DNA of 7,518 bases from Desulfovibrio sp. GTDB lineage: Bacteria; Desulfobacterota; Desulfovibrionia; Desulfovibrionales; Desulfovibrionaceae. The stretch lies in assembly GCA_022837365.1 (NCBI GenBank), contig JALHHV010000085.1, positions 1 to 7,518 of the forward strand, read 5' to 3'. Under the pieces are notes generated by a model. The model was given only the letters and a program-made list of their open reading frames with translations. It made no database searches and was not told the origin of the DNA. A program made the position numbers and the translations under genes. Below, in pieces: positions 6,393-7,518 of this stretch (within the stretch, counting starts at the first letter, position 1; the number at the start of each line of letters is the position of its first letter).

Positions 6393-6466
6393 TTCCGTGC
6401 GGCGGTCACATATGACAAAATATGCTCCCACCGCCCGGAACTCGCCTTCCTTGCCAGAGAACAAAA

Positions 6467-6499
6467 TCCCTCGAATGCCGGTTTTGCAGGCGCGAGGGA
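6467..6499 (-). terminator. Inverted repeat, possible minus-strand intrinsic terminator
   Basis: TCCCTCG (6467-6473) and CGAGGGA (6493-6499) are perfect reverse complements. The stem can continue inward with GCC (6477-6479) and GGC (6489-6491). On the plus strand it is followed by six A bases, but on the minus strand the hairpin runs into TTTTGTT (complement of 6460-6466), the pattern of an intrinsic terminator. What minus-strand transcript it would stop is unclear, since no minus-strand gene is convincing. On the plus strand it may only be a leader hairpin. Confidence 0.35.
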
Positions 6500-6527
6500 A
6501 AAAAGGCGGAAGCGAGAGACGCCAATC

Positions 6528-6556
6528 CTGACCATTCCGGCGGCGGGCCGTACAAT
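6528..6556 (+). promoter_or_regulatory. Predicted sigma-70 promoter for leuB
   Basis: CTGACC (6528-6533) is followed after exactly 17 bp by TACAAT (6551-6556), matching consensus at 4/6 and 5/6 positions. The start site would be near 6563, about 46 bases before the leuB ATG. It suggests leuB can be transcribed separately from leuACD. Confidence 0.45.
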
Positions 6557-6592
6557 CCGCCGCCGCATCACCCATAGCGCGCATCGGTCATC

Positions 6593-6600
6593 GAGAAGGG
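6593..6600 (+). promoter_or_regulatory. leuB Shine-Dalgarno
   Basis: GAGAAGGG (6593-6600) is 8 bp before ATG 6609 and 14 bp before the second ATG at 6615, favouring 6609. The initiation signals of leuB are intact even though its reading frame is broken just downstream. Confidence 0.6.
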
Positions 6601-6608
6601 ATATCCAG

Positions 6609-7518
<910 letters not shown>

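Larger units (their letters stand above)
6344..6608 (+). other. leuD-leuB intergenic region
   Basis: This gap of 265 bp is unusually long for this cluster. It holds a 10-bp tandem duplication (6373-6392), an AT-rich patch (6408-6424), a 7-bp inverted repeat with nested pairs (6467-6499), a candidate promoter (6528-6556) and the leuB Shine-Dalgarno (6593-6600). One small open frame, ATG 6412 to TGA 6529-6531 (39 codons), has no Shine-Dalgarno and no recognisable product, so I do not call it a gene. Confidence 0.5.

Noticed and set aside
6412..6531. Small plus-strand open frame of 39 codons in the leuD-leuB gap
   Set aside because: It has no Shine-Dalgarno and no recognisable product, and its composition looks like translated noncoding DNA. 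A short peptide cannot be excluded.

Overview
The window is GC-rich DNA with tightly packed genes, all on the + strand. The order psd, pssA, leuA, leuC, leuD, leuB, the short (214-residue) phosphatidylserine decarboxylase and the 418-residue LeuC type suggest a sulfate-reducing deltaproteobacterium of the Desulfovibrio/Nitratidesulfovibrio group. That assignment rests on recalled gene order and protein style, not on a search.

Layout: (1) 1-336, the 3' end of a TVP38/DedA-like membrane protein gene. (2) 354-1130, a toxin-first type II toxin-antitoxin module (RelE/HigB-like toxin, XRE-type antitoxin). A near-perfect 25-bp palindrome lies on its promoter, and the toxin mRNA may be leaderless. 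(3) 1178-2738, a credible promoter followed by psd and pssA, the two steps that make phosphatidylethanolamine from CDP-diacylglycerol and serine. (4) 2739-2967, a GC-rich leader with hairpins and no recognisable promoter. (5) 2968-6343, leuA, leuC and leuD, which take 2-ketoisovalerate to 3-isopropylmalate. (6) 6344-6608, a gap with a tandem repeat, an AT-rich patch, a large inverted repeat and a candidate promoter. (7) 6609 to the window end, leuB, broken by an apparent out-of-frame deletion of about 32 bp near its 5' end.

The points most worth a second look are: the leuB frame break, which would remove the third step of leucine synthesis if real; three CTA leucine codons, the only ones I find in any gene here, in the last seven sense codons of pssA just before the leu genes; and the palindrome plus leaderless arrangement of the toxin-antitoxin promoter. 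The rest is ordinary core metabolism. I see no CRISPR array, tRNA, rRNA, insertion sequence or large undescribed system.
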